A stretch of 64,000 bases of DNA from Nitrosopumilus sp. K4 (GTDB lineage: Archaea; Thermoproteota; Nitrososphaeria; Nitrososphaerales; Nitrosopumilaceae), in assembly GCF_018128925.1 (NCBI RefSeq), contig NZ_CP067007.1, positions 970,164-1,034,163 of the forward strand, in the 5' to 3' direction. Numbering within the stretch: position 1 is the first letter of the stretch; each line of letters begins with the position of its first letter. The notes beneath the pieces were generated by a model. The model was not told the origin of the DNA, made no database searches, and saw nothing but the letters and a program-made list of their open reading frames with translations. The translations under genes were made by a program, and so were the position numbers. Below are positions 15,548 through 24,343 of this stretch, in pieces.

Positions 15548-17641
15548 TTATTGCATTGCAGAAGCAGAAGCTTCAGGAGGAGAGTTGATTGGATCAACTG
15601 TGATTGTTACAGAATCAACATCGCTTCTGCCATGTTCATCAAAAACTTTGAGTTCAAATGTCAGCACTTTGATTTCATTATTTGCAACTGTTGGGCTAGT
15701 AAATGAAGGGGATTTTGCAGTGGCAGAAGACAAGGATACTTTTTCTCCCGAAGTTTGAGTCCATTGGTATGAAAGGATTTGTTTTTCAGGATCATAGCTG
15801 CCACTTCCATCTAACGATACTTTGACATTTTCATTGACAATTTTATCTGGACCAGCGTTTGCTACAATATCCAAATTAAGAGTATTGACTACTGTTAGAA
15901 CCATACTGTCAGATGAAAATAATGTTCCATCACTAACAGTACAAGTTAATGTAATCGGAGTATCCTTGACAACATTTGGAGTAACTACGGATGTTTTTGG
16001 ATTCTTACTTTGTGCTATTTCAATATCGGATTCAGATTCCCAAGAGAATGAAATAATATCATGGTCAGGATCTTGTCCGCTGCACATAATGTTTACAGAA
16101 GTATTTTCATTTACTCTCATATCGGCACCAGCGTTTGCAATAGGAGCCCCATTTTCAGGAACAACAAACACTACAACGTTGTCTTTGGCACTTTGTCCTT
16201 CAGTATCAGTTACCATTAGTTGAAATTCTAAACGCACAGGTGAACCAGTCACTTCTGGTGCAGTAAATGTAAAGGAAGAGGCAGAGTCAGTAAATTTTAC
16301 AAAAGAACCATAAACTTGTCTCCATTTGTAAGTCAGAGGATCACCATCCACATCAGAACCAGATCCAACAATCTCAACTTGAGAGCCACTAACAACACGT
16401 TTATCATTTCCAGCAAATGCTCTTGGGGGAGAGTTTACATCAGTTACAGTAACTATTACTTCATCAGTATCATAGTTTCCATGAGGATCAGTTACAGTAA
16501 ATTCAAAGACAAGTTGTTCAGGAGAGGATACAGTGGGGGTTGTAAAATAAATTGAAAAGGGTGTACGTTCATAGAAGGGTACAGAAGTGCCTGACTTTTG
16601 TGCCCAAGAAGATTTCAATCTTTCACCATCAGGATCAGTGCCAGTTCCTACAAGTTTGACTAGAGTGTTTCCAAATACATTTTGGTCTGGTCCAGCATCT
16701 GCGATTGGGGATCCATTAGAAGGCAAAACCTTTACCAAGGCCAATGCATTTGCCCATCCGTTTCCTTGTGAATAACCAGTAACTTGGAATGATAGTAGTT
16801 TCTCAACATCTCCTATTTCTGGTGCTGTGAATTGTACTTGTTGTTCATTATATGCATTTAGGGATACACGAGGTCCAATCAGTTGAACCCATGAATAGCT
16901 GATTGACTTTCCATCTAATGTTTGGCCAGTTGCACTTAATGTTACTACATCACCTTCAGTAACGGTTTGCATAGAACCAGTTTGAACAGATATGCGTTTG
17001 TTGTCTAATAATCCAGTAAATGGAAAAACGTTTACAGTATCACTTGCAATACCACCAAATCCATCGCTAACTGTAAGTTCAAATGTTAATGGGTCTAATT
17101 GAGAGAAATCAAAGTAAATTGGTTGGAGGGTAAGGTGTTTCTGAGCAGGGTTTGATAATTCAAGTTGTTGTCCTGATAGTTGCTTCCAAGAATAACTCAG
17201 AACATCACCATCGGTGTCAGAAACAGTTGGGATGAGAGTCATTGCATTGATAGTAGGCAAAGCCAAACGATCTCTCCCTGCATCAACTACAGGAGGGTGA
17301 TTTACAGGATTCACTACAACTTCAACAACATCAGAATTGCTGGCACCAAGAGGATCAGTAATTGTCAATTCAAATGTTAAGACTTTGATTTCACCATTTG
17401 AAACATTAGGAGCCATAAAGGTAGGCATAGGATCAGTGTACGAGGAGAGTTTTACAGGATCACCGCCAATCTGGACCCATCTAAATTTTAGAGATTCCTC
17501 ATCAGCATCATATCCTTCTCCAATCAAAGTCACAAGTTTATTTTCAACAACATTCACAGAATCAATCTGAGCAAATGAGTTAGAGAAACTGCCAATCAGA
17601 AAAACAGTAAGAACCAAAGGCAATAGCAAAATGAATTTCAT
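15548..17641 (-). CDS. secreted protein of tandem PKD/Ig-like domains
   Basis: 697 residues: a signal peptide (hydrophobic 1-24, ending SFA-Q) and then about seven beta-sandwich repeats of roughly 95 residues. Each repeat carries a variant of NxPPxAxAGxD, then SGSxDPDGDxLxYxWxQxSG and TFTAPxV, typical of PKD/REJ-like Ig folds. No PEFG-CTERM anchor or membrane helix is seen at the C-terminus, which ends soon after the opening of a further repeat (NSPPEA), so it may be an S-layer-associated or released adhesin. It stands alone between SUF and the haem operon. Confidence 0.85.
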   Translation of the reverse strand: MKFILLLPLVLTVFLIGSFSNSFAQIDSVNVVENKLVTLIGEGYDADEESLKFRWVQIGGDPVKLSSYTDPMPTFMAPNVSNGEIKVLTFELTITDPLGASNSDVVEVVVNPVNHPPVVDAGRDRLALPTINAMTLIPTVSDTDGDVLSYSWKQLSGQQLELSNPAQKHLTLQPIYFDFSQLDPLTFELTVSDGFGGIASDTVNVFPFTGLLDNKRISVQTGSMQTVTEGDVVTLSATGQTLDGKSISYSWVQLIGPRVSLNAYNEQQVQFTAPEIGDVEKLLSFQVTGYSQGNGWANALALVKVLPSNGSPIADAGPDQNVFGNTLVKLVGTGTDPDGERLKSSWAQKSGTSVPFYERTPFSIYFTTPTVSSPEQLVFEFTVTDPHGNYDTDEVIVTVTDVNSPPRAFAGNDKRVVSGSQVEIVGSGSDVDGDPLTYKWRQVYGSFVKFTDSASSFTFTAPEVTGSPVRLEFQLMVTDTEGQSAKDNVVVFVVPENGAPIANAGADMRVNENTSVNIMCSGQDPDHDIISFSWESESDIEIAQSKNPKTSVVTPNVVKDTPITLTCTVSDGTLFSSDSMVLTVVNTLNLDIVANAGPDKIVNENVKVSLDGSGSYDPEKQILSYQWTQTSGEKVSLSSATAKSPSFTSPTVANNEIKVLTFELKVFDEHGRSDVDSVTITVDPINSPPEASASAMQ

Positions 17642-17701
17642 AACAGCATTCTGGTTTTAACAATATAAAAAGAAGATCATGGTGAAGGGCGAATTTTAGG
17701 A

Positions 17702-18499
17702 CTAGTTAGAAAGAGTGGTTTTCAGAGTATCAAAAGAGCCTGAAACGGTGTGGACTTCAGACACAACATTGTGCACATCAAATTTCTTTAGTTCATCAGC
17801 AGTAAAGGGCCCAATAGCAATTACTTGTACAAGGTTTAGTTGTTCCAATAATTTTGATTTTTCATAATCTTTTAACATTATTTCAAAAAATCCTCTCACA
17901 GATGAAGCACTTGTAAAAATTATTCCATCAATTTTTCCCAGAGAGAACAATTCCCTGAATTCATTCCATTGAGTGGTGTCTCTGAATGCACATACATCAT
18001 AAAGATGAATCTCAAGCACATCAATTCCAATTTTGTTGAGCAGTTCTTTGAGAAAGGGTGTTGAAGCACCACTACGTGGAACAATGACTTTTTTTCCAAC
18101 AGCATGAATTTTGGTAAATTCTTCTCCAACACCAACTGAGGAGTATGTTGTTGGTTGATAGTTTACTTTGATTCCTTCATTTTCAAGTGCAATGGTAGTT
18201 TTAGGACCAACGGACATCACCATTGTGTTTGCAACAGCAAGTTGTAATTTTTCAAGTTTTCCAGTTTGTCTTGCAGTATCAAAGAGTAGTTTGACTGCTT
18301 TTGAGCTCATAAAAACAGAATAATCAGGATTGTATTTTTCAATAGATTCTAAAAATTCATCAACTATTTTCTCGCCCTTACTTACAAGCTCAATTGTCGG
18401 TAATGGCATTGGTGTTGCATTATTTTTTTGTGCAAGTTCAATGAATTCTGCTGCATCGTCTTTTGAGCGAGTTATTGCAATTGTCTTTCCATCAAGCAT
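17702..18499 (-). CDS. hemD: uroporphyrinogen-III synthase
   Basis: 265 residues. HemD closes linear hydroxymethylbilane to uroporphyrinogen III with inversion of ring D. The family is poorly conserved, but the ITRSKDDAAEF start, VFMSSKAVKLLF, SVGPKTTIALENEGIKVNYQP, GIIFTSASSVRGFFE and VIAIGPFTADELKKF blocks are typical. Last gene of the tetrapyrrole operon, one base after the SUMT gene. Confidence 0.9.
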   Translation of the reverse strand: MLDGKTIAITRSKDDAAEFIELAQKNNATPMPLPTIELVSKGEKIVDEFLESIEKYNPDYSVFMSSKAVKLLFDTARQTGKLEKLQLAVANTMVMSVGPKTTIALENEGIKVNYQPTTYSSVGVGEEFTKIHAVGKKVIVPRSGASTPFLKELLNKIGIDVLEIHLYDVCAFRDTTQWNEFRELFSLGKIDGIIFTSASSVRGFFEIMLKDYEKSKLLEQLNLVQVIAIGPFTADELKKFDVHNVVSEVHTVSGSFDTLKTTLSN

Positions 18500-18500
18500 A

Positions 18501-19241
18501 TTATTTCCACCCTATTGTTTTTGATAGATCAACTACATTTCCTATAATAATATTAGCAGGTGGAGCAATCTTGTTTTTCTTAACTAAAGATGCGATGTTT
18601 GAAACGGTTCCAGTAATCATTTTTTGTTTTGGGGTTGTTCCGTTTTGAATTACTGCAACAGGGGTTTTCTTGTCCATACCTCCAGCAATAAGTTGTTTGC
18701 AAATAATCCCAATTCTTGACAATCCCATCATAATTACAATAGTGTCTACGGATTTTGCAAGTCTTTTCCATTTTACAACTTCATTTTTCTTTTCAGGGTC
18801 CTCATGTCCAGTAACAAAAACAACAGATGAAGCATGTTTTCTGTGAGTCAAAGGAATTCCTGCATATGTTGCAGAGCCGATTCCAGATGTAATTCCTGGA
18901 ACAATTTCATATTTTACTTTGTGAGATTTTAGAAATTCAGCTTCTTCACCACCTCTTCCAAAAATTATCGGGTCGCCACCTTTTAGCCGTACGACATTTT
19001 TTTTGGATTTTGCATATTTTACCATAAGATCATTTGTAGTGTTTTGGTGAGTAGTGTCATCTCCTACTGCTCGTCCAACATAGACTTTTTCAGTCTTTTT
19101 TGGAATCATAGAGATTATTTTTTTGCTAACCAGTCTATCATACAACACAACATCTGCCTTTTGGAGTAATTCTACAGCACGCATAGTGATGAGCTTGTGG
19201 TCTCCAGGACCTGCTCCAACCAGATAGACTTTACCTGTCAT
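18501..19241 (-). CDS. cobA: uroporphyrinogen-III C-methyltransferase (SUMT)
   Basis: 246 residues, single-domain SUMT. It transfers two methyl groups from SAM to C2 and C7 of uroporphyrinogen III, giving precorrin-2, the branch point to siroheme and cobalamin. Motifs: YLVGAGPGD at the N-terminus, VRLKGGDPIIFGRGGEEAEF, VPGITSGIGSATYAGIPLTHR and TIVIMMGLSR. There is no fused CysG dehydrogenase or HemD domain. The start overlaps the hemC stop. Confidence 0.94.
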   Translation of the reverse strand: MTGKVYLVGAGPGDHKLITMRAVELLQKADVVLYDRLVSKKIISMIPKKTEKVYVGRAVGDDTTHQNTTNDLMVKYAKSKKNVVRLKGGDPIIFGRGGEEAEFLKSHKVKYEIVPGITSGIGSATYAGIPLTHRKHASSVVFVTGHEDPEKKNEVVKWKRLAKSVDTIVIMMGLSRIGIICKQLIAGGMDKKTPVAVIQNGTTPKQKMITGTVSNIASLVKKNKIAPPANIIIGNVVDLSKTIGWK

Positions 19242-20173
19242 TGCTTATTCCACTCCTCTACTTTTTCTCTCCAATTTAATGCAAGGTCATTTACGCCTTT
19301 CTGACGTAGTTCTTCACCAGCACTTTTTCCTAATGAATAAGGATCATTTTTGTTTCCTGTTTTTGTGACATAAAGTGATTGTTTTCCATCAACAGAAAAT
19401 GCATTAACTTTGATACTCATTTCAGTGTCATTTGATTTTGCATATGCACCTACTGGAAACCTGCATCCAGAATCAACAAAGTCAGACAGTGCACGTTCTG
19501 CTTCAATCTCCAATCGCGAGTCAAAGTCTTCAATTTTTTTTAGCATTTGAATTGTCTTTTCATCATTTTTTCTTGCAACAATTGCAAGTGCTCCTTGTCC
19601 AGGAGACGGTGAGAAATCTTCAATTGATAAAGGAGTAAAAGAGACATCAATTCCAAGTCTAGAGATACCAGCTTGTGCTAAAACAATCGCATCATAATTT
19701 TCTCCTGATACTTTTTTAATTCGGGTTTCAATATTGCCGCGGATAGGTTTTACCTTTACATCAGGACGTTTTCTAGAAATTTGAACAGCCCTTCGAAGTG
19801 AGCTAGTACCAATAGTAGAACCAGGTTTGATGTTTTCAAGTGTAGAGCCATCAAATGAAATAAAGACATCATTGACTAGTTCACGTTTTGGAATACATGC
19901 CAATGTGAGACTAGAATCAAGTTGTGAAGGCACATCTTTTAGACTGTGCACTGCAAAATCCACTTGTCCTTCAGATACGGCACGATCAATCTCTTTTTCA
20001 AAAATGCCTTTTTGATCAATTGTAAACAAAGGTCTTGCATCAGTATCACCCTGAGTCTTTATCGGTTTGATTTCAAAATCTATATCAGAATGAGCATGTC
20101 TAAGCTCTGAAATCACCCAGTTTGTTTGTGCAATAGATAACTGACTTCCCCTAGCACCAATAATGTATTTCAA
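19238..20173 (-). CDS. hemC: porphobilinogen deaminase (hydroxymethylbilane synthase)
   Basis: 311 residues. Polymerises four porphobilinogens to hydroxymethylbilane on a dipyrromethane cofactor. Seen: GARGSQLSIAQ, VHSLKDVP with the catalytic Asp (D80), TSSLRRA, RGNIETR and the cofactor-carrying C237 in DSGCRFPVGA. Four-base ATGA overlaps with the genes on both sides show tight operon structure. Confidence 0.95.
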   Translation of the reverse strand: MKYIIGARGSQLSIAQTNWVISELRHAHSDIDFEIKPIKTQGDTDARPLFTIDQKGIFEKEIDRAVSEGQVDFAVHSLKDVPSQLDSSLTLACIPKRELVNDVFISFDGSTLENIKPGSTIGTSSLRRAVQISRKRPDVKVKPIRGNIETRIKKVSGENYDAIVLAQAGISRLGIDVSFTPLSIEDFSPSPGQGALAIVARKNDEKTIQMLKKIEDFDSRLEIEAERALSDFVDSGCRFPVGAYAKSNDTEMSIKVNAFSVDGKQSLYVTKTGNKNDPYSLGKSAGEELRQKGVNDLALNWREKVEEWNKQ

Positions 20174-21450
20174 TTCTTCACCGATTTTAGTGCGATTTGA
20201 TATGCATCAAGAGTTTTGTTTAGATCATTTTGAGAATGAGCATCAGACAAAAAGACAACCTCAAATTGGGAAGGTGCAATAAATACGCCGTTTTTTAACA
20301 ACATGTTAAACATTTTTTTGAATTTTTTTGCATCTGCGTTTACCGATGATTCATAGTCAACCACAGGTTTGTTTGTAAAGAAAATTTGGAACATTGATGC
20401 AGCAGAGTTGATCTGGTGAGAAATTTTCAGATCAGTTGCAATATCATCTAAGGCCCTGGTGAATCGTAGATTGTATTTTTCTAGTTTTGAGTAGAGTTTG
20501 TTTTTTAGTTTGTTTATTGTTTTAATTGAGCTTATTGCGGCACTCACTGCAATTGGATTTCCAGCAAATGTACTTGCTTGGTAAACCTTGCCTCCAGGAG
20601 AAAGTAAATCCATGATTTCTTTTTTCCCTCCAACTGCAGATATGGTAAATCCATTGCTCAGTGCTTTTGCAAGAGTCGTAATGTCAGGCTTTATTCCAAA
20701 GTGTTTTTGTGCACCGCCAGTAGAGACCCTAAAGCCGGTAACTACCTCATCAAAAATCAAAGGTACATTGTTTTCCTTTGTAATTTTTCTAACATCAGAC
20801 AGAAAATTCTTTTCAGGTAAAATCAACCCCATGTTTGCCAAAATTGGCTCTATTATAACACCGGCAACATCATTATTTTTTTTAATTGTCTTTTCAAGAT
20901 CTTCGGCATTATTGTATTGAACAACCAAAGTGTTTTTTGATACTTCATCCAAGCCACCATCAGATACCGATATTCCCTGATGTGCAGAACCAGAGCCTGC
21001 TTTTACCAAAACAGAGTCATGGGCGCCATGATAGCATCCTTCAAATTTTATGATCTTTTTCTTTTTTGTGAATCCACGAGCAAGGCGAATTGCAGTCATT
21101 GTGGCCTCACCACCAGTATTCATCAATCGAACTTTGTCAATTGATGGAAAATTTCCAATTATGAGTTTTGATAATTCAGTCTCCAGTGATGTTGGAGTAC
21201 AAAACAGAGTTCCTTTTGTCAGTTGTTTTGAAACAGCTTGGATTATCTCTTTTCTTCGGTGTCCTAAGAGTAATGCACCATATCCATTACAGAAATCGAC
21301 ATATTTTCTGTCCTCCTCATCCCAAATGTAGGCACCATTAGATTTTTTTGCAAAGAATGGATATGGATCAAATAGTCGTACAGGGCTATTTACTCCTGAT
21401 GGAATGACTTTCTTGGCATCTGAGAAGTGCTTGGAGTTCTTCAACATCAT
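20170..21450 (-). CDS. hemL: glutamate-1-semialdehyde 2,1-aminomutase
   Basis: 426 residues, class III aminotransferase. Converts glutamate-1-semialdehyde to 5-aminolevulinate, the C5 route. PLP-binding Lys is K262 in TLAKALSNGF; FDEVVTGFRVS and the NTGGEATMTAIRLAR and FEGCYHGAHDSV blocks fit. First gene of the operon. Glutamyl-tRNA reductase (hemA) and hemB are not in the window and would be needed to complete the path to porphobilinogen. Confidence 0.93.
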   Translation of the reverse strand: MMLKNSKHFSDAKKVIPSGVNSPVRLFDPYPFFAKKSNGAYIWDEEDRKYVDFCNGYGALLLGHRRKEIIQAVSKQLTKGTLFCTPTSLETELSKLIIGNFPSIDKVRLMNTGGEATMTAIRLARGFTKKKKIIKFEGCYHGAHDSVLVKAGSGSAHQGISVSDGGLDEVSKNTLVVQYNNAEDLEKTIKKNNDVAGVIIEPILANMGLILPEKNFLSDVRKITKENNVPLIFDEVVTGFRVSTGGAQKHFGIKPDITTLAKALSNGFTISAVGGKKEIMDLLSPGGKVYQASTFAGNPIAVSAAISSIKTINKLKNKLYSKLEKYNLRFTRALDDIATDLKISHQINSAASMFQIFFTNKPVVDYESSVNADAKKFKKMFNMLLKNGVFIAPSQFEVVFLSDAHSQNDLNKTLDAYQIALKSVKN

Positions 21451-21482
21451 GCTTTAAACTTAGGTCATTATTATTCGTAATA

Positions 21483-22163
21483 TCAGGAATTTTCTTCCAT
21501 TCTTTGCATGATGAATCGTTTTCGAAACAAGAATGCAACAATTATTGTTCCAACATAAGGAGCTGTCCAATAAAGCCACAAATCACTCATCACCCCAGAC
21601 AACAATGCAGGGGCCAATGCTCTAGCAGGATTCATTGACGCACCTGAAATAAATGCTAAAAAGAAAATATCCAATGCAACAATTCCGCCAATGGCAATTC
21701 CACTAAATCCTTTCAAGCCTTTTGTATACACAACAGTGAAGATAACTGCCATAAGTAATCCAGATGCCAGCACTTCTACTGAAAATATCAAAAATAAGGA
21801 ATAATCATAATTTGGTGCATTTGCTCCAAGATTTGCTTCATTTCCAATAAAGAACATGACAAATAACGACCCAAGAATTGCACCAATAATCTCGGCTGCA
21901 AAATACCAAATAATTTGAATTTTTGAAATATGTCCTGTAATGTAGTAGCCAATTGTTACTGCAGGGTTAAAATGTGCAAGGGAGATTTTTCCAAATGAAT
22001 ACACACCAATAATCAAGGCCACAAAGGGTGCAACAGCTGCAAACCAAATTCCGTACGGACCACCAATCTGAACATCATAAACAATAGAACCTGTTGCAAA
22101 CACTACAAGAATAAAAGTTCCAATTAACTCAACGAGGAATATTTGATGATTAGTGTATGTCAA
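21483..22163 (-). CDS. aquaporin/aquaglyceroporin, likely arsenite channel
   Basis: 226 residues, six membrane helices and two NPA half-helices (N66-P67-A68 in HFNPAVT and N178-P179-A180 in SMNPARA). The selectivity-filter Arg is R181. By alignment with AqpZ the filter His appears replaced by a hydrophobic residue in the DIFFLAF helix, which widens the pore and suits glycerol or arsenite. The gene lies three bases after arsC. In Sinorhizobium meliloti the channel AqpS takes the place of ArsB next to ArsC, and the same layout here suggests downhill arsenite exit. Confidence 0.88.
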   Translation of the reverse strand: MTYTNHQIFLVELIGTFILVVFATGSIVYDVQIGGPYGIWFAAVAPFVALIIGVYSFGKISLAHFNPAVTIGYYITGHISKIQIIWYFAAEIIGAILGSLFVMFFIGNEANLGANAPNYDYSLFLIFSVEVLASGLLMAVIFTVVYTKGLKGFSGIAIGGIVALDIFFLAFISGASMNPARALAPALLSGVMSDLWLYWTAPYVGTIIVAFLFRKRFIMQRMEENS

Positions 22164-22166
22164 GTT

Positions 22167-22568
22167 TTATCCCTCTAATTGTTTTACAAAGTTCAAAACT
22201 TCATTTTTGATTTGATCACGAATTTTTCTAACTTCTTCAATGCTCTTATTTTTTGGATCTGAGATGTTCCAGTCAATTACATCTTTTACAAACAATGATG
22301 GACAAGAGTCCTTATCCATACAACCCATATTGATTGATATTGATTTTTGAATCATGTCATCAGTTAGTTGTTTTGGTTTTTGCGAAGTAATGTCAATTCC
22401 AACCTCGTTCATCACCTGAACAACAACAGGGTTGAGTTGAGATGCAGGCTGTGTTCCTGCACTAGTCACAGCACATTGAGGGGCATATTTTCTCAAGAAC
22501 CCTTCGGCCATCTGGCTTCTCCCTGCATTTTCCACACATACAAAGAGCACAGGTTTGGATTCAGGCAT
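22167..22568 (-). CDS. arsC: arsenate reductase, thioredoxin-coupled ArsC
   Basis: 133 residues, low-molecular-weight protein tyrosine phosphatase fold. The P-loop C11-x5-R17-S18 (CVENAGRS) and two redox cysteines C83 and C89 match C10, C82 and C89 of the Staphylococcus enzyme. A late DP motif (ISDP) supplies the acid. It reduces arsenate to arsenite using thioredoxin. Transcribed with the aquaporin from a promoter shared with the divergent arsR. Confidence 0.93.
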   Translation of the reverse strand: MPESKPVLFVCVENAGRSQMAEGFLRKYAPQCAVTSAGTQPASQLNPVVVQVMNEVGIDITSQKPKQLTDDMIQKSISINMGCMDKDSCPSLFVKDVIDWNISDPKNKSIEEVRKIRDQIKNEVLNFVKQLEG

Positions 22569-22580
22569 ATCATCACATAA

Positions 22581-22610
22581 ATATCAGTTTATATAAATTT
22601 AGATTGATAT
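22581..22610. promoter_or_regulatory. divergent arsC/arsR promoter and probable ArsR operator
   Basis: Only 40 bases separate the two starts. A central TTTATATAAA can act as a TATA box in both directions, and it is flanked by the inverted hexamers ATATCA (22581-22586) and TGATAT (22605-22610). ArsR-type repressors bind such dyads over the promoter. Both messages would be leaderless or nearly so. Confidence 0.5.
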
Positions 22611-22908
22611 GAACGGGGTCAGTCTGTTAAAATGCATTTGTGACGAGACACGGTTTGAGATTCTAGAGATGCTCCAGAAAAATAAAGAGTTGTGCGTTAG
22701 CGACTTTGTAGATGAAATAAAAAAAGATCAGCCGTTAATTTCGCATCATCTAAAGACACTAAAAAAATGCGGCATTGTAAAATCAAGAGAGGAGGGAAAA
22801 AAGGCAATGTACAGCATAACCAACAACCAGTTATCAGAGCTAATTTCAAACATCACAAAGGCAAGCAAAAAGATTCCAATATTATGCAATAATGAATCTT
22901 GTTGCTAG
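22609..22908 (+). CDS. arsR: ArsR-family metalloregulator
   Basis: 99 residues, winged helix-turn-helix with the recognition helix in QPLISHHLKTLKKCGIV. The usual ELCVCDL metal site in helix 3 is reduced to one Cys (ELCVSDF, C29). A cluster of three Cys at the very C-terminus (C93, C98, C99) could form the As(III) site instead, as C-terminal cysteines do in the Acidithiobacillus-type ArsR. Expected to repress itself and arsC-aquaporin until arsenite binds. Its end overlaps the convergent SbtB-like gene by four bases. Confidence 0.92.
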   Translation: MNGVSLLKCICDETRFEILEMLQKNKELCVSDFVDEIKKDQPLISHHLKTLKKCGIVKSREEGKKAMYSITNNQLSELISNITKASKKIPILCNNESCC

Positions 22909-23210
22909 ACAAATTTCTCAGTACGCAGCACGCCCACGTCACTAACATACAAAACTATTGCAAAGTTTGTGAACAACGTTCTTGCAATCTCTTCAACAAC
23001 ATCCTGTAGCTTATCTTCTTGCATGATTACTTCAACTTTTACGTTCTTTTCATTTTTGAATCCTTGTCCCCGTATACCTTTAGCACCATTTCCATCAACC
23101 TCATAAGTTGTGTAACCGGTAATGTCATGTTTTGCTAAAATATCAATTACATTTTTCTGAGCTAAGATTTCACATGTAACAGTTAGGAGTTTTACGTTAT
23201 AGAGTTTCAT
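22905..23210 (-). CDS. sbtB: PII-like signalling protein, SbtB type
   Basis: 101 residues with the ferredoxin-like PII fold: strand KLLTVTCEIL, a loop region (GYTTYEVDGNGAKGIRGQGF) in the T-loop position, and the strand-helix VEVIMQEDKLQDVVEEIARTLF. It overlaps the transporter gene by four bases. SbtB proteins bind adenine nucleotides and regulate the bicarbonate transporter SbtA, so the pair is almost certainly functional together. The C-terminal redox CGPxGC motif of some SbtBs is absent. Confidence 0.82.
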   Translation of the reverse strand: MKLYNVKLLTVTCEILAQKNVIDILAKHDITGYTTYEVDGNGAKGIRGQGFKNEKNVKVEVIMQEDKLQDVVEEIARTLFTNFAIVLYVSDVGVLRTEKFV

Positions 23211-24295
23211 ATCAAATCCTCTGTAATGTAATTGAATAAGTCTATCGTTCCTTCTGCATGCACAATTGATGAGACCATAAACATTATCGGCAATAACACT
23301 ATGATGTTGTATGGAAATGTAATTCCCAAAGCTGATGTGATATAGAGGCTTGGTTTTGCTTGCGGGATTGCATGACGCAAAACTGCAGGAGCTGCAATAA
23401 ATGATGCGCTTGCCATCAACAACCCAAACATAACAGCGCCACCAAGACTTAGTCCTAATGCAGTTGAAACCAACACGCCAATTATTCCGTTAAAAGTAGG
23501 CATGATTATTGCAAATGCAGTCAAGAAAACTCCAACTTTTTTGATATCATCGAGTCTTTGACCTGCAATAATTCCCATCTCAATTAAGAAAATAACTATT
23601 GCACCAGTAAACAACTCATCAAAGACAATACTAATTGAGCTAAAGCCCTCCTCGCCAATAATATACCCAATAACTATACTCCCAAGAAGAATCACAATGG
23701 CCTTACCAGTGATAGATTCATGAAGAACTTGTTTGAGATTTGTTTTTGTTTCATTAAGCCCCAGATCAATTTCTGAATCAGAATCGCCAATTTTTCCGAC
23801 AGACTCTTTTTTGTTCTTGATCTGCTTTGATACAGCCATGTTTGTAAGAAATATTGCAAGAATAAATGCGACTGGTTCAAGCACTGCCAGAACTGCTGCA
23901 AGATATCCTTCTGATGTGACACCTTGATTTTTTAGAAATGACAAACCAACAGAGAACGTTACTGCGCCAACTGCACCATATGTTGATGCAAGTGCATAGG
24001 AATCAAAGAGGTTGAATTTTCCTAGTCGTTTTAAAATCTGATAGTGGTTTAAGGTAAACAACAATGACAGTCCAATTGCTGCAAGCATTGGAATCAACAT
24101 TGTCTCAAAGCCAGTATTTCTCATTTCAATTCCACCATGCAGACCAATTGCTGCAAGCAGGTAGATTGGCAAGAATTCAGAAATAGCATCAGGTATTTTC
24201 AAGTCAGATTTTATTCGAGCAGCAACAATTCCAAAAATGAAAAACAACACAATTGGTGTTAAGAGATTCGATTGAATTAGTTGAAGAATATCCAT
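23207..24295 (-). CDS. sbtA: SbtA-type sodium-dependent bicarbonate transporter
   Basis: 362 residues, about ten membrane helices in two inverted halves with a soluble linker near the middle (SVGKIGDSDSEIDLG region). The family signature is clear: IPDAISEFLPIYLLAAIGLHGG, TYGAVGAVTFSVG and GLLMASASFIAAPAVLRHAIP. SbtA (DUF897) imports bicarbonate with sodium. In an ammonia oxidiser fixing carbon by the hydroxypropionate/hydroxybutyrate cycle, whose acetyl-CoA carboxylase uses bicarbonate, this is a plausible substrate-supply system. Confidence 0.88.
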   Translation of the reverse strand: MDILQLIQSNLLTPIVLFFIFGIVAARIKSDLKIPDAISEFLPIYLLAAIGLHGGIEMRNTGFETMLIPMLAAIGLSLLFTLNHYQILKRLGKFNLFDSYALASTYGAVGAVTFSVGLSFLKNQGVTSEGYLAAVLAVLEPVAFILAIFLTNMAVSKQIKNKKESVGKIGDSDSEIDLGLNETKTNLKQVLHESITGKAIVILLGSIVIGYIIGEEGFSSISIVFDELFTGAIVIFLIEMGIIAGQRLDDIKKVGVFLTAFAIIMPTFNGIIGVLVSTALGLSLGGAVMFGLLMASASFIAAPAVLRHAIPQAKPSLYITSALGITFPYNIIVLLPIMFMVSSIVHAEGTIDLFNYITEDLI

Positions 24296-24343
24296 TTAAT
24301 GATTCAAAAAATTTTCTGTTGAATAAAAATCAAGGCATTAGAA

